Assembly: GCA_963669315.1 (NCBI GenBank)
Contig: OY770021.1
Span: forward strand, 682,001-746,000
From: SZUA-547 sp963669315
GTDB taxonomy: Bacteria > Pseudomonadota > Alphaproteobacteria > Rhodobacterales > Rhodobacteraceae
DNA length: 64,000 bases
Direction of reading: 5' to 3'
How positions within the stretch are numbered: position 1 is the stretch's first letter; each line of letters begins with the position of its first letter. Shown piece after piece: positions 8,297 through 16,896 of the stretch. The position numbers and the translations under genes are program-made. The notes below the pieces were generated by a model. That model saw only the letters and a list, made by a program, of their open reading frames with translations. It searched no databases and was not told the origin of the DNA.

Positions 8297-8890
8297 CTAC
8301 TTGATCGAGGTTTTCAGCGTTGGGCCGTGACCGCCAGAATCGAGATCCTTGTTGGCCTTGTCCAGTCGCTCCTGAAGCGAACTCAAATTCTGCCGGTTCG
8401 TCTGCAGATCCGCGCCAGCTTTCTTCTTCGCCTCTTCCTTGTCGATGTCCACGCCGACTCCGGTCAGCGCCTGCATATCGGCCGCGAAAGCCTTGGCCGC
8501 CTTTTCGGTCACCGCCACATGCTCATTCTCATGAGCGATCAGCAGCTTCATGAACCGTTTCCATTCCTGCTTCGCCTTGGCGCTGAGCTTCTTGTCCGAG
8601 GCCAGTTTGGGCATCTTTATAGTGCCGGTCATGGTCAATTCAGCGGCCTTAAACCAGACGGTCACGGTGTATTCGCCAGTCTTCTTGTCCTGATCCGTAT
8701 TGCCGTCATAGGTCGCCTTTGTGGGCGGCTTGACCGGACAATCCGTATAGCCCGCAACTTTTTTACCGCTGCGCGGATCCTTGGGGCCCTTCTTCAAGAT
8801 ATCGCTCCAGATATCCTGAAGCGTATCGCCCTTGACAGTGTACGGCTTTTTCCCGATTGCGCCTTTTTTGACAGTGACTTTGCCCGGCAT
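8297..8890 (-). CDS. DUF922-type protein, putative zinc-dependent protease
   Basis: A 197-residue protein starting at the ATG after GAGGAGG (8-base spacing). The key feature is LLIAHENEHVAVTEKAAK, an H-E-x-x-H zinc-protease-type motif of the DUF922 family, at about residue 133. Before it there is a beta-rich segment (YTVTVWFKAAELTMTG) and after it a Lys-rich helical tail. No signal peptide is visible, although family members are often exported. Proteolytic activity is inferred from the motif only. Confidence 0.75.
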   Translation of the reverse strand: MPGKVTVKKGAIGKKPYTVKGDTLQDIWSDILKKGPKDPRSGKKVAGYTDCPVKPPTKATYDGNTDQDKKTGEYTVTVWFKAAELTMTGTIKMPKLASDKKLSAKAKQEWKRFMKLLIAHENEHVAVTEKAAKAFAADMQALTGVGVDIDKEEAKKKAGADLQTNRQNLSSLQERLDKANKDLDSGGHGPTLKTSIK

Positions 8891-9042
8891 GATGAAAACC
8901 TCCTCGTTCGACCTAAACGAGAGTTGAGCATAGCACATTTCGGATTTTCTCGGTGCCCTCACATTTTATTGAAACGCTCGGTCTAAAAAAATCACGGCGC
9001 GCGCTTATCTGCTCTCCGACACGCAAATGCGGAGGAAACGAT

Positions 9043-9687
9043 ATGATCGACCTCTACTCCTTTGGAACGCCGAACGGGCAGAAGGCCTCCATCATGCTGG
9101 AGGAGACGGGCCTGTCCTATCGCTACAACCAGATTCATATCGGGCGGGGCGAGCAGAAGACGCCGGACTATCTGAAAATCAACCCGAATGGCCGCATCCC
9201 AGCCATCGTCGACCGGGACGCAGACGATTTCGCCGTATTCGAATCCGGCGCGATACTGATCTATTTGGCCGAGAAGGCCGGCAAGTTGCTGCCAGAGGAC
9301 GCAAAGGCGCGATCCGAGGCGCTGCAGTGGCTGATGTTCCAGATGGGCGGGATCGGCCCGATGCAGGGCCAGGCGGGTCATTTCCTCACCGCTGCGCCTG
9401 AGCATATTCCCTATGCCGTGAAACGCTACAGGGAGGAGACCCGGCGCCTTTACGAGGTTCTCGAGACTCGATTGGCCGATCGCGACTATCTGGCGGGCGA
9501 GTATTCGATCGCCGATATCGCGACCTATCCCTGGGTTGCGGCGGATTATGCCGGGATCGACAAGAGTGGTCTGCCTAGCCTGCACGCTTGGCTCGATCGC
9601 GTAGGTGCACGGCCCGCGATTCAGCGCGGTATGAACTATGACTGGCTTCGGGCCGAGCAAGCGGCGGGGCGAAAACTCGCCGCCTGA
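9043..9687 (+). CDS. Glutathione S-transferase family protein (YfcG/YghU-like)
   Basis: A 214-residue protein starting after GGAGGAAACGAT. The thioredoxin-like N-domain shows LYSFGTPNGQKASIMLEE and the glutathione-binding cis-Pro and Glu-Ser segment NGRIPAIVD...VFESGAILIYLAE. The helical C-domain ends with LAGEYSIADIATYPWV, the usual N-capping box. The G-T-P-N-G-Q start resembles disulfide-bond oxidoreductases YfcG/YghU, which use glutathione without a catalytic Ser/Tyr. Cytoplasmic; substrate unknown. Confidence 0.88.
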   Translation: MIDLYSFGTPNGQKASIMLEETGLSYRYNQIHIGRGEQKTPDYLKINPNGRIPAIVDRDADDFAVFESGAILIYLAEKAGKLLPEDAKARSEALQWLMFQMGGIGPMQGQAGHFLTAAPEHIPYAVKRYREETRRLYEVLETRLADRDYLAGEYSIADIATYPWVAADYAGIDKSGLPSLHAWLDRVGARPAIQRGMNYDWLRAEQAAGRKLAA

Positions 9688-9768
9688 CGCCTGCCGCGTC
9701 GATATACTTCCCGCCTGCGGCGCCATAGAATTTAAACTCTCGTACTCTGCGGCTGTTGGGCGGGAAGC

Positions 9769-11508
9769 ATGGCGGAAAACAGAACCGAGCGTCGTCTGGC
9801 GGCGATCCTGGCCGCCGACGTCGTCGGCTTTTCAAGCATGATGGGCGCTGACGAACCGGGAACGCTGTTCGCTTTGAAGCGCCTTTGGGACGAGTGCTTC
9901 AACCCGCTGGTCGCCAAGCACGATGGGCGGATCGTAAAAATGATGGGCGACGGCGCTCTGGTGGAATTCGCCAGCGCCGTCAACGCCGTAGAATGCGCGG
10001 TCGCAGTGCAGAGGATGCTGGTCGACAGCAGCGTCAAAGAATCCATCAATCTCCGCATCGGCGTCAATCTGGGCGACGTCGTCGTCGACGGCGACGACCT
10101 TTTTGGCGATGGCGTCAACGTGGCCGCTCGGCTGGAAGCGGCGGCGCCCGTGGGCGGCGTGCTCATCTCTGACGCGGTGCGCGCGCAGATCGCCGGAAAG
10201 TGCGAGGTTCCTCTTACGGATGCCGGCGCGATGACGCTGAAAAACATAGCGGCGCCCGTGCATGCCTGGCGCTGGGCCAGCGGCGGCGCCGACACGCCCT
10301 CCCCCGTCGCGCGCCCGGCGGGCGACACGCCGTCGATCGCGGTTCTGCCCTTCACCAACATGTCCGGCGATCCTGAGCAGGAGTATTTCGCCGACGGGCT
10401 GGTTGAGGACATCATCACCACTTTGTCCAAGCTTACCGGGCTAAAGGTCATCGCGCGCAATTCCAGCTTCGTCTTCAAGGGACAGGCGGTCGATGTCAGA
10501 GAAGTCGCAAAACAGTTGGGCGTGCGGTACGTGCTTGAGGGCAGCGTTCGCCGCGCCGGAAACCGCATCCGGATCACTGCGCAGCTGATCGACGCAAACA
10601 GCGGCGCGCATGTCTGGGCCGAGCGGTATGACCGGGCGCTCGACGACATCTTCGCGGTTCAGGACGAGATTACGCTGGTGGTGGCGACCGAGATGCAGGT
10701 CTCGCTGACCGAAGGCGAGCAGGCCCGGATGCGCTATTCGACAACGTCCAACGTAGAGGCGTGGACCCATTGGGTGCGCGGGCTGTCATGGTTCCGCCGG
10801 GCGGTCACAAAGGAAAACGCTATTGAAGTCCTGTCCTCTTGGACACGTGCGCTAGAGCTCGATCCAAAGGCGGCCAGCATCCATGCCCTGATCGGCGTCA
10901 AGCATTATGGCGCCGCGAGGTTCGGCTGGTGGGACGACAGAGAAACCGCTCTCGCAAAAGCTCGGTCCTGCGCAGCGCGCGCGCTCGAACTGGAACCAGA
11001 GAATGCGGACGGTTTTATCACGTCAAGTCTGGTGTCGCTTGCGGAGGAAAGCTTTGACGCCGCTGCTGAGCAAGCTCTACGAGCTGTGGATTTGGCGCCC
11101 GGCTCCGCCGACGCCGCGTCTTTCGCATGCATGGTGCTTGGTTGTTCCGGACATGCGGCCGAGGCGGTTTCGCAAGGCGAGCGCGCGATGGAGTTGAGCC
11201 CGATTTGCCCCGGATTCTATTACGGCCAACTTGGGAACGCCTATCGCCTCGCGGGCAGATATGCAGACGCGATCCCGATGTTCCGGGCGTATCACGAACG
11301 CGAGCCAGGCTTTGGCCTGTTGGATCTCGTAATCGTCTATCGCGAACTTGGCGACGTCGATGAGGCGAAGCGCTGTGCGGCCGATCTGATGAAATCCCGT
11401 CCGGACTTCACCATTGAGGCGTGGACCAAGACTCAATTCCAGACCGACCAATCTCGTCTGGACGCGGACATTGCCGCTTTGCGCGCGGCGGGGCTGCCCG
11501 AACGCTGA
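9769..11508 (+). CDS. Class III adenylate/guanylate cyclase fused to TolB-like and TPR regions
   Basis: A 579-residue soluble protein. The cyclase domain (about 8-165) has both metal Asp residues (AADVVGFS and MGDGALVEF), the purine-contacting Lys of K-M-M-G-D, and the catalytic Asn/Arg in GDGVNVAARLE, so it should be active. A TolB/FlgO-like domain follows (about 185-300: SIAVLPFTNMSGDPEQEYFADG, then LEGSVRR). The last 270 residues are TPR-like helices. This architecture is common in alphaproteobacteria, but the input signal is not known. It is one of three class III cyclases in the window. Confidence 0.88.
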   Translation: MAENRTERRLAAILAADVVGFSSMMGADEPGTLFALKRLWDECFNPLVAKHDGRIVKMMGDGALVEFASAVNAVECAVAVQRMLVDSSVKESINLRIGVNLGDVVVDGDDLFGDGVNVAARLEAAAPVGGVLISDAVRAQIAGKCEVPLTDAGAMTLKNIAAPVHAWRWASGGADTPSPVARPAGDTPSIAVLPFTNMSGDPEQEYFADGLVEDIITTLSKLTGLKVIARNSSFVFKGQAVDVREVAKQLGVRYVLEGSVRRAGNRIRITAQLIDANSGAHVWAERYDRALDDIFAVQDEITLVVATEMQVSLTEGEQARMRYSTTSNVEAWTHWVRGLSWFRRAVTKENAIEVLSSWTRALELDPKAASIHALIGVKHYGAARFGWWDDRETALAKARSCAARALELEPENADGFITSSLVSLAEESFDAAAEQALRAVDLAPGSADAASFACMVLGCSGHAAEAVSQGERAMELSPICPGFYYGQLGNAYRLAGRYADAIPMFRAYHEREPGFGLLDLVIVYRELGDVDEAKRCAADLMKSRPDFTIEAWTKTQFQTDQSRLDADIAALRAAGLPER

Positions 11509-11515
11509 CCCGTCG

Positions 11516-11977
11516 CTACCGTCCCGGAAGCGCGCCTGTGATGACGTAGCGGAGGATGTCGACAACCTGCTCCGGCGTCTCGCAAACCGCAAGCGCCGCG
11601 GCGTCGACCTCCTTCAGGGGGTGCCGATGCTCCGGGGCGTGATTGACGATCAGCGGCTTGCCCAGAGCGGCGGCAAACCCGGCGTCGAAGGCCGCGTTCC
11701 ACTGCTTGTATTTCTCGCCGAAACGCACCACGACGATGTCGGCCTTCTCGATCAGGGTGCGCGTGCGGATGGCGTTCACGCTCGCGCCCTTGCGATCATG
11801 CCAGACCGGGTCGGACTCCGCGCCCAGAATCTCCACCCCGCAATCGTCCGAGGCGGCGTGATCCGTAACCGGCGCCGAGAACGCGACGGGAAGTCCAGCG
11901 GCTTTGGCGCCGTCGGTGATCCGCTCACGCCAGTCCGTGTGAATCTCTCCCGATAGATAGACGGTCCAGTCGGACAT
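11516..11977 (-). CDS. YtoQ family protein
   Basis: A 153-residue protein starting MSDWTVYLSGEIHTDWRERI after CGGAGAATTCAAG. The YLSGEIHTDWR start, the DHAASDDCGVEILG segment, and the KADIVVVRFGEKYKQWNAAFDAG core are typical of YtoQ proteins. The fold resembles nucleoside 2-deoxyribosyltransferases, but no activity is established. It is convergent with the cyclase gene, with seven bases between the stop codons. Confidence 0.85.
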   Translation of the reverse strand: MSDWTVYLSGEIHTDWRERITDGAKAAGLPVAFSAPVTDHAASDDCGVEILGAESDPVWHDRKGASVNAIRTRTLIEKADIVVVRFGEKYKQWNAAFDAGFAAALGKPLIVNHAPEHRHPLKEVDAAALAVCETPEQVVDILRYVITGALPGR

Positions 11978-12059
11978 CTTGAATTCTCCGATAGAGGATT
12001 GGCCGGACATCACTATGCCCGACCAAGCAGTTCCGCGCCACTTTGCAGGACCGCCTACT

Positions 12060-13031
12060 TCACTCTCCGCGGTGGGCGCCCCGCATCAGCGACCCGACAC
12101 GCAATCCGACATAACCGATGCGCGTACGGGTGCTGAGAACCGGGGAGTTCTCCGAAACGTCAGTGGTGGACTCGCGTTTCAGAATATAGGCGCCCGAGAG
12201 GGCGATGACCCCCACGCCGACCACCGTCCACAAATCCGGATACTCGCCGAACAAAGCCGCGCCGAATATGGCCGCCCAGACGATCTGGGAATACTGCATC
12301 GGCGCTACGATGATGGCGTCGCCCAACCGATAGGCGGCGACCATAAAGCCCATCGCCACCAGCACCAGCGCCGCGACAACCGCAAACAGGCCAAGATCCT
12401 CGATCGGCAGATCGACATATACGAATGGCAGTGCCAGGGCGGCCAAAACAAGGTTCGTCAACATCGGATAGAGGATCATGACGACCGAACGCTCATCGCT
12501 GCCGATCTTGCGAACGATGATCGCGTTCAATGCGCCGAAAAACGCCGCGCCGAGGGCCGCGATATGGCCCGCGCTGATCGGGCTGGAGCCGGGGCGCAGT
12601 ACGATCAGCACGCCGATAAGCCCCACTAACACCGCGATACCGCGGCGAAAATGGATGGTCTCTCCCAATATCGGTATCGCCAGAAGGGTGATCAGCAGCG
12701 GGGACGAGAACACAAAGGCGTAGACCTGGGTCAGCGGCAGTTTGCTGAACGCGTAAAACGCGCAGACGCCGGCGGTGGTGCCGCTGACGCATCTCAGGGC
12801 CAGCCACCAGGGGTGCACGGGGCGCAGCTTGCCAGGCTTGTCCTCGCTGATCATGAAGCCAGCGATCATCGGGAAGCTCAACAACGCGCTGAAGAAAACG
12901 ATCTGAAACGTCGAATATGTGGCGCCGAGGATCTTGACCACGACGTCGTGAAACGAAAACACCGCAAACGCGGCCAAACCCATCAGGGCGCCTGCGGTGT
13001 TTGGGGACAGAGAGCGAAAAAAGCCGATCAT
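12060..13031 (-). CDS. EamA/DMT-superfamily transporter
   Basis: A 323-residue, ten-helix protein beginning MIGFFRSLSPNTAGALMGL. The two EamA repeats cover about residues 12-140 and 155-290, including the FSFHDVVVKILGATYSTFQIVFF first-helix pair region. The tail of about 30 residues is hydrophilic and cytoplasmic. The start at 13031 has only a weak GAGAC ribosome-site match; the frame is open 23 codons further upstream. Substrate unknown. Confidence 0.87.
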   Translation of the reverse strand: MIGFFRSLSPNTAGALMGLAAFAVFSFHDVVVKILGATYSTFQIVFFSALLSFPMIAGFMISEDKPGKLRPVHPWWLALRCVSGTTAGVCAFYAFSKLPLTQVYAFVFSSPLLITLLAIPILGETIHFRRGIAVLVGLIGVLIVLRPGSSPISAGHIAALGAAFFGALNAIIVRKIGSDERSVVMILYPMLTNLVLAALALPFVYVDLPIEDLGLFAVVAALVLVAMGFMVAAYRLGDAIIVAPMQYSQIVWAAIFGAALFGEYPDLWTVVGVGVIALSGAYILKRESTTDVSENSPVLSTRTRIGYVGLRVGSLMRGAHRGE

Positions 13032-13152
13032 TCGAAGTCTCGATGCTTTGCTGAGGAGGCGCGCTTCTATCACACGATTGTTCGGGCGACAGATCAACAC
13101 CTATGAGAAGTCGGAATGTCCGCTATGCGGGGAATGCAAAGCGCCGCCGCGC

Positions 13153-13575
13153 CTACTCTTCGACTTTCGGCGCGGCGCGCATTCGCTTAACAGCGCCGCG
13201 GCGGGTTTTGGCGTCCATACGGCGGCGTTTCGAGCCGAGCGTCGGCCGGGTCTTCCGACGCGGCTTGGGCCGTTCGGAAGCCTTGGCGATCAGGGTGATC
13301 AGGCGCTCCATCGCATCCTCGCGGTTTCGGACCTGACTGCGATATCGGTCGGCGAACAGGACGATGGCCCCCTCCTTGGTCCAGCGTCGGCCGGCGAGTC
13401 GTTTCAGACGAGCCTTAACATCGGGGGGAAGGTGAGGGGATCGCTCAGCCTCGAACCGCAGTTCGACCGCGGTGGCGACCTTGTTCACGTTCTGCCCGCC
13501 TGGGCCGGAAGCGCGGGTGAAGCTTTCAGTGACCTCCCACTCAGCGATTTCAATCTGGTCGGTGACGCGGATCAT
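13153..13575 (-). CDS. arfB: Alternative ribosome-rescue factor / peptidyl-tRNA hydrolase ArfB
   Basis: A 140-residue stand-alone release-factor-like protein that hydrolyses peptidyl-tRNA on stalled ribosomes. The catalytic G-G-Q lies at residues 26-28 in TRASGPGGQNVNKVAT, followed by VELRF. The C-terminal tail (RPKPRRKTRPTLGSKRRRMD) is the basic extension that enters the empty mRNA channel. MIRVTDQIEI matches the usual family start; a second ATG 21 bases upstream (13596) is in frame and may be used, since the site AAGGGA is too close to the first. Confidence 0.93.
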   Translation of the reverse strand: MIRVTDQIEIAEWEVTESFTRASGPGGQNVNKVATAVELRFEAERSPHLPPDVKARLKRLAGRRWTKEGAIVLFADRYRSQVRNREDAMERLITLIAKASERPKPRRKTRPTLGSKRRRMDAKTRRGAVKRMRAAPKVEE

Positions 13576-13625
13576 GTCCCTTACCTGCGCGCTCATGCAT
13601 GAAAACGGAAGGGCGAAAAACGAAA

Positions 13626-13646
13626 GGGGCCGCGCTGGGCGGCCCC
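13626..13646 (-). terminator. Rho-independent terminator upstream of arfB
   Basis: Perfect eight-base arms (13626-13633 and 13639-13646) around a five-base loop, followed on the minus strand by TTTCGTTTTT. It sits 30 bases in front of arfB and after the small reading frame at 13701-13781, so it closes a transcript that starts between the phasin gene and arfB. Confidence 0.65.
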
Positions 13647-13700
13647 CCGTGAGTCTGGTCTGTCCCACGTCGGGTCGGGCGCTTGCCCGACACGCACACG

Positions 13701-13781
13701 TCAGCGAAGAAATGGAGGCTGCCCCAAAATCATCACCCCACGTGCTCGGCGTAACGACAAATCCAATATCTCACTCGACAT
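13701..13781 (-). CDS. Possible 26-residue small protein with an ideal ribosome-binding site
   Basis: The reading frame ATG...TGA encodes a 26-residue peptide starting MSSEILDLSLRRARG and ending PPFLR. It is preceded by AGGAGGTGACC, an almost complete match to the anti-Shine-Dalgarno sequence at ideal spacing, better than that of most real genes in the window. A stem-loop (13674-13691) and the terminator at 13626-13646 follow. The peptide matches no family I know. It may be a small protein, a leader peptide, or the coding part of a small RNA. Confidence 0.4.
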   Translation of the reverse strand: MSSEILDLSLRRARGVMILGQPPFLR

Positions 13782-13985
13782 TGGTCACCTCCTTTCTTGC
13801 CTGTTTCAACAGTGGTGAAACGATGCCCGGTTTCCAGAAAAAATCAAACAAAAAATATATTACAATGCGCAATGGATTGCGGTTTGAGTCGTCAATGCTG
13901 CGAAATATGGGGCGAAATGACGCAATATCAGCTTCGCCGGAGAAGCCTCGAATTTCTTGCCAGCCCATCGGTCGGCGCAAGAAAA

Positions 13986-14014
13986 CAGGCGCCCGGAACT
14001 GGTCCGGGCGCCTG
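13986..14014 (-). terminator. Rho-independent terminator of the phasin gene
   Basis: Perfect 12-base inverted repeat (13986-13997 and 14003-14014) with a five-base loop, followed on the minus strand by TTTTC, 12 bases after the phasin stop codon. Confidence 0.85.
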
Positions 14015-14025
14015 GGTCTTAGGCC

Positions 14026-14412
14026 TTACTCAGCTGGGGTTTCAGAGGCGTCTTCGGTCGGGTCGGCCTTGGCGGTTTGAACCCAATCGGAGGTTGCTGC
14101 GGCGCCGAGGCGCATCAGTTCGCTGGCCTCTCGCGTATAATCCTCGAGCGCCTTGACCTGAAATCCGTGAACAATCTTAACCGCCGTCTGGGGCTCTTTA
14201 CACTCCGCGAGTTTTCGGGCGGTGGCCACATCCTCCGCCAACCGGCGCTGCGTGAAGTCAAGAATCTCGGACTGAACGGAAAGCATAGCCCGGTACATCC
14301 GCTGGTTCATTTCCGCCATAGCATGAACCGACTGGCGATTGCCTTCGGCGATGGCTTCGATATCGACATTTGGTTTGGCCAAGTTGTCGGCCTTCGTCTT
14401 GGGTGAGGGCAT
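14026..14412 (-). CDS. Phasin family protein
   Basis: A 128-residue, all-helical protein starting MPSPKTKADN after GGAGAGACCCAAG. The central helix NRQSVHAMAEMNQRMYRAMLSVQ and the end YTREASELMRLGAAA are typical of phasin-family amphipathic proteins that coat polyhydroxyalkanoate granules. No PHA synthase or PhaR gene is in the window, so a granule role is inferred from family only. It has its own strong terminator and appears monocistronic. Confidence 0.8.
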   Translation of the reverse strand: MPSPKTKADNLAKPNVDIEAIAEGNRQSVHAMAEMNQRMYRAMLSVQSEILDFTQRRLAEDVATARKLAECKEPQTAVKIVHGFQVKALEDYTREASELMRLGAAATSDWVQTAKADPTEDASETPAE

Positions 14413-14548
14413 CTTGGGTCTCTCCAGAATAATGTTAGAAAACACCGTTCCGCCCGGAGATATCTATCGCCAGCGACCCCTCCGGGTGGGCGCGCCTGGC
14501 TTCTTAATCTGAAATCCGCAGGGACCGGTCCAATGCGCCGAATCCCTT

Positions 14549-15910
14549 TCAGACGAGGTTAGAATAGCGCGCTTCGCTAGATTCGAGATAGACATCAAAT
14601 TCAGCCGCTACGGCGCGGGCGAGCGGGCGCTGCCTGGCGGCGATCTCAAACCGGCCGGGTCCGGTTGATCGCACCGCCTCGGGAAAGCGCCGTTTCACGC
14701 GCTCCGCCTCTTCGATCAAGGGCGCCGCGAACGCCCCGAACCTGTCGATCAGCGCGTCGCCGTCGAAGGCGAGATCGCACATCAATCGCTCGATGACATG
14801 CCCCCTCAGCTTATCGTCCGGGGTAAGCGTCGCGCCTCGCACCGTGGCCAGGCCGTGCTTTGAGACCGCGGCCTGATAGTTGGCTGTGGCCGCCTGGTTC
14901 TGCGCAAACCCCTGCGGCAGGCGACTGACGGCGGAGGCGCCCATGCCAATCAGCGCGTCAGCCGTGTCGGTCGTGTAGCCTTGGAAATTGCGGCGCAACC
15001 GCCCCTCTCGGGCAGCGACGGCCATCGGATCGTCAGGTCTGGCGTAATGGTCGATGCCAATATGCTGATAGCCGTGGTCGGCTAGCCGTTTATCCGCGGC
15101 CTTGAATTGCGCGACGCGCTGGTCCGGGTCCGGCAGGGCTTGCACGGGAATCATCTTCTGCCGGCGGGACATCCACGGCACATGGGCGTAGCCGAACAGC
15201 GCGACCCGATCCGGCGAAAGTTCGACCGTCTGGTCCAGCGTGCGCATCAGCCCGTCGCATGTCTGATGCGGCAGACCGTAGAGCGCATCGGCGTTGACCC
15301 GCCTGGCGCCGACGCTGCGCAGCCCCGCGATAACATCCCGCGTCAGCTCAAAGCTCTGTTCGCGATGGATCGCCTTCTGCACCTTGGGGTCGAAATCCTG
15401 AACGCCGACGCTGGCCCGGGTAATGCCGATCTTTCCCAGCGCCTCGGTTTTTTCCTCGTCGATCTCGCCCGGGAACACTTCAACCGCGATCTCGGCGTCA
15501 GGATCGAAGTTGAACCGGTCGCGTATGAAAGTGTCGAGCGCGACGATCTGGCTGGCGGAGAGCGATGTGGGTGAGCCTCCGCCCCAATGCATATGAACCA
15601 CGCGCGCGCCTTTAGGGACATGGCGCGAGACCGCATCGATCTCGGCGACGAGAAACTCGAGATAACGCTCCACCGGCCCAGCGTGGCGTGCGCCTTGCGT
15701 TCTGCATGCACAGAACCAGCATAAATCGCGGCAGAACGGGATATGGATATAAAGCGAAAGCGTTGATCGGGCTGGTAAATCCTGTACCCAACCGGCATAA
15801 ACCTCCCGGTCGACCGCAGCGCTGAAATGTGGCGCGGTCGGATAACTAGTGTATCTGGGCGCGGCCTTGGCCGCGCTCTGCTTTAACTGAGCGAGCGTAT
15901 CTTCCACCAT
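14549..15910 (-). CDS. hemN: Oxygen-independent coproporphyrinogen III oxidase (radical SAM)
   Basis: A 453-residue enzyme that converts coproporphyrinogen III to protoporphyrinogen IX without oxygen. The radical-SAM cluster ligands are Cys60, Cys64 and Cys67 in CRDLCWFCAC, preceded by the SLYIHIPF strand, and the SAM-binding WGGGSPT follows. The N-terminal RYTSYPTAPHF trip-wire segment marks true HemN rather than HemW. It diverges from fnrL around an FNR box, so it should be induced when oxygen falls, supplying heme for the cbb3 oxidase encoded next door. Confidence 0.95.
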   Translation of the reverse strand: MVEDTLAQLKQSAAKAAPRYTSYPTAPHFSAAVDREVYAGWVQDLPARSTLSLYIHIPFCRDLCWFCACRTQGARHAGPVERYLEFLVAEIDAVSRHVPKGARVVHMHWGGGSPTSLSASQIVALDTFIRDRFNFDPDAEIAVEVFPGEIDEEKTEALGKIGITRASVGVQDFDPKVQKAIHREQSFELTRDVIAGLRSVGARRVNADALYGLPHQTCDGLMRTLDQTVELSPDRVALFGYAHVPWMSRRQKMIPVQALPDPDQRVAQFKAADKRLADHGYQHIGIDHYARPDDPMAVAAREGRLRRNFQGYTTDTADALIGMGASAVSRLPQGFAQNQAATANYQAAVSKHGLATVRGATLTPDDKLRGHVIERLMCDLAFDGDALIDRFGAFAAPLIEEAERVKRRFPEAVRSTGPGRFEIAARQRPLARAVAAEFDVYLESSEARYSNLV

Positions 15911-15946
15911 GGGGGCGACTTTTCGACCGCTGGCGTCCCCTGCGCA

Positions 15947-15960
15947 TTGACCCACGTCAA
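15947..15960. promoter_or_regulatory. FNR box between hemN and fnrL
   Basis: TTGACCCACGTCAA is a perfect TTGAC-N4-GTCAA palindrome, the FnrL/FixK-type site. It is 36 bases upstream of the fnrL start and 37 bases upstream of hemN, so it could serve both promoters and make fnrL autoregulated. Confidence 0.85.
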
Positions 15961-15995
15961 GATCAACGTAATGCTTGTTCATCTTGGGAGAGAGT

Positions 15996-16757
15996 ATGAC
16001 CGCCAACCCGATCTTTCGAATCGCGGAAGGCGCGGCGACAGGTCGATGTGCGACATGCGGCATTCGCGAAAAAGCCGTTTGCGCTTATTGCTCGCCGCCC
16101 GAACTGCTGAGGCTCGAAGGGATCAAGTCCTACAAGGACTATGAACCCGGCGAGGAAATCGCCGCTGCAGGCGAAGAATCCGCCTTTGTAGGATCGATTG
16201 TCCATGGCGTCGTCAGCCTGAGCAAAACCATGGTGGACGGCCGCCGTCAGATGGTCGGTTTGCTGTTTCCGTCGGACTTCATCGGTCGCCCGTTTCGCCC
16301 AAGTGCGCCATTTGACGCAGTCGCAGTGACGAATGTTCGGGTATGTCGGTTTAGACGAAACAGGTTTGAAGCGCTCTGCGCGGACTCAAACAACTTGGAG
16401 CGGCGCTTTCTGGAGATGACTCTGGATGAACTTGACGCCTCTCGCGAGTGGATGTTGTTGCTGGGGCGCAAAAGTGCGAGGGAGAAGCTGGCGAGCTTTC
16501 TGGTGATCCTGGCGCGCCGCGCAGCGGGTATCCGGGAGGAGCCGCTGGATAACGGAGTGACGGTCGAGTTGCCGCTGACGCGAGAGCAGATGTCGGAATA
16601 TCTCGGCCTGACGATCGAGACTGTCAGTCGGCAGTTCTCGAAACTGAAGAGGGAGGGAGTGATCGCGTTGAACAGCGCACGGGAGGTCGCGATTTTGGAT
16701 TTTGCACGCCTTCTGGACGCCTCGGGTGATGAATCCGACGGCGACGCGCTGTACTAA
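15996..16757 (+). CDS. fnrL: FnrL-type Crp/Fnr oxygen-responsive regulator
   Basis: A 253-residue regulator starting after GGGAGAGAGT. Cys18, Cys21, Cys29 and a central Cys117 (RVCRF) are positioned to bind an oxygen-labile [4Fe-4S] cluster; Cys32 is an extra cysteine nearby. A cNMP-type beta-roll follows (about 40-150), then a dimer helix and the HTH TREQMSEYLGLTIETVSRQF, whose E-x-x-S-R contacts the FNR box. It should activate hemN and ccoNOQP, both of which carry matching boxes. Gene order hemN/fnrL/cco is the one seen in Rhodobacter-like genomes. Confidence 0.93.
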   Translation: MTANPIFRIAEGAATGRCATCGIREKAVCAYCSPPELLRLEGIKSYKDYEPGEEIAAAGEESAFVGSIVHGVVSLSKTMVDGRRQMVGLLFPSDFIGRPFRPSAPFDAVAVTNVRVCRFRRNRFEALCADSNNLERRFLEMTLDELDASREWMLLLGRKSAREKLASFLVILARRAAGIREEPLDNGVTVELPLTREQMSEYLGLTIETVSRQFSKLKREGVIALNSAREVAILDFARLLDASGDESDGDALY

Positions 16758-16787
16758 AATGCGTTCTCACACACTTGCGCATGTCAT

Positions 16788-16801
16788 TTGACCGAGATCA
16801 A
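16788..16801. promoter_or_regulatory. FNR box upstream of ccoNOQP
   Basis: TTGACCGAGATCAA matches the TTGAY-N4-RTCAA consensus exactly. It lies 95 bases upstream of ccoN, a distance that suits an activating site near -41 of a promoter with a short leader. Confidence 0.88.
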
Positions 16802-16896
16802 AGCCCGGCGCGCCGCCACGCGCCTTTAACCCCACCGGAACGAGTCCGACGGCGTCGGACCGATTTTTCACGACCCGCAGCCGACGGAGAATTCTC

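Larger units (their letters stand above)
13597..14025 (-). other. Intergenic stretch between arfB and the phasin gene
   Basis: Besides the two terminators and the 26-codon frame listed separately, it contains an AT-rich segment at about 13835-13860 that could hold a minus-strand promoter, and a small hairpin (GTTTCA/TGAAAC) at about 13800-13818. A 69-codon minus-strand frame crosses most of it but has no ribosome site and is ignored. The layout fits an independent small transcript of roughly 200-230 nucleotides. Confidence 0.45.

Noticed and set aside
13771..13980. 69-codon minus-strand frame between phasin and arfB
   Set aside because: No ribosome site, and it overlaps the AT-rich likely promoter and the well-signalled 26-codon frame in another register.
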